64,000 bases of DNA, from assembly GCA_963771505.1 (NCBI GenBank), contig CAVYTO010000001.1, positions 372,001-436,000 of the forward strand. The letters are read 5' to 3'. The notes beneath the pieces are model-generated. The model saw only the letters and a program-made list of their open reading frames with translations, was not told the origin of the DNA and did not search any database. Within the stretch, counting starts at the first letter, position 1; each line of letters begins with the position of its first letter. Position numbers and translations under genes: made by a program. Origin of the DNA: JAJPHW01 sp963771505. GTDB taxonomy: Bacteria; Acidobacteriota; Terriglobia; Terriglobales; Acidobacteriaceae. Shown in pieces: positions 63,754-64,000 of this stretch.

Positions 63754-64000
63754 TCAGGCGTTAACGAACTTCTCGGCGCTCGCAAGAATTTCTTCGACTA
63801 ACTCCGGCGACGAAGCCTCCGCGTATACCCGCAGAAGAGGCTCAGTGCCCGAAGCACGGAATAACACCCATGCTTCCGCGCCGTTGTCGATCGATGGGGC
63901 GTCCAAAAACAACTTGATTCCGTCGAGGTTCGTCTTTTTCCTTACTGCATACTTTGCCAGCCGGTCAGTACCCTCGGCAGAAGCGCGGCGGATCGTGTCT
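63754..64000 (-). CDS. Phosphohexomutase (phosphoglucomutase/phosphomannomutase family), 3' end
   Basis: The minus strand from the window edge reads the C-terminal domain of an alpha-D-phosphohexomutase: KTNLDGIKLFLDAPSIDNG, then the phosphate-binding signature WVLFRASGTEPLLRVYAEA and a final EKFVNA before TGA at 63754-63756. The rest, including the active-site Ser, lies outside. GlmM, phosphomannomutase and phosphoglucomutase cannot be told apart from this part. The frame starts with one extra base at the edge. Confidence 0.9.
   Translation of the reverse strand, partial: DTIRRASAEGTDRLAKYAVRKKTNLDGIKLFLDAPSIDNGAEAWVLFRASGTEPLLRVYAEASSPELVEEILASAEKFVNA

Overview
The window is a chromosomal segment from a free-living, moderately GC-rich bacterium. 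The best guess is Acidobacteriota (Terriglobia-like). This rests on gene style, not on a database match: a Ser/Thr kinase fused to a TPR region, a Gloeo/Verruco (GloVer) repeat protein plus two GloVer remnants, M13 and sorbosone-dehydrogenase-type secreted enzymes, and a complete str-S10-spc-alpha ribosomal supercluster. No plasmid, prophage, IS element or CRISPR signature was seen.

Region 1 (1-5.4 kb) is accessory. It holds a DctA-type dicarboxylate carrier, a Tat-exported alpha/beta hydrolase, a GloVer repeat protein, a 5'-eroded hypothetical gene, an NTF2-like secreted protein, and a tRNA-Ser(GGA) with a hairpin-T18 terminator. Region 2 (5.6-27.5 kb, all minus strand) is one unbroken translation cluster in the order rpsL-rpsG-fusA-(small ORF)-tuf-rpsJ-rplC-rplD-rplW-rplB-rpsS-rplV-rpsC-rplP-rpmC-rpsQ-rplN-rplX-rplE-rpsN-rpsH-rplF-rplR-rpsE-rpmD-rplO-secY-adk-map-infA-rpmJ-rpsM-rpsK-rpsD-rpoA-rplQ. 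It has a good promoter about 400 nt upstream of rpsL and a rho-independent terminator just after rplQ. An extra 111-residue ORF lies between fusA and tuf, in the same frame as fusA.

Region 3 (28-35.8 kb, minus) carries the kinase-TPR protein, a CCA-adding-type nucleotidyltransferase, two heme-synthesis genes (hemG/hemY-type and hemE) and an OmpR/PhoB-type response regulator. The regulator is divergent from an HlyD-ABC-permease export operon (36-39.2 kb, plus). Region 4 (39.8-47.8 kb, minus) holds fabD-plsX-rpmF-DUF177, then a tight series: secreted phosphatase, pyrD, HhH glycosylase, B12-binding mutase subunit, unknown protein, enoyl-CoA hydratase.

Region 5 (47.9-64 kb, mixed strands) holds an Ada-AlkA fusion, a LeuA-like metallolyase, guaB, a VanZ-like protein, a HAD hydrolase coupled to a sorbosone-type dehydrogenase, recX, an M13 peptidase, a peroxiredoxin-like protein, ffh, a GloVer pseudogene, glpD, an M48 membrane protease, and the 3' end of a phosphohexomutase cut by the window edge. 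Most of the window is housekeeping. The points worth a second look are the fusA-tuf ORF, the rpsL promoter with nested palindromes and long leader, the GloVer remnants, the hairpins around rpsJ, and the operator-like sites next to the response regulator. I found no clear evidence of a wholly new multi-gene system.
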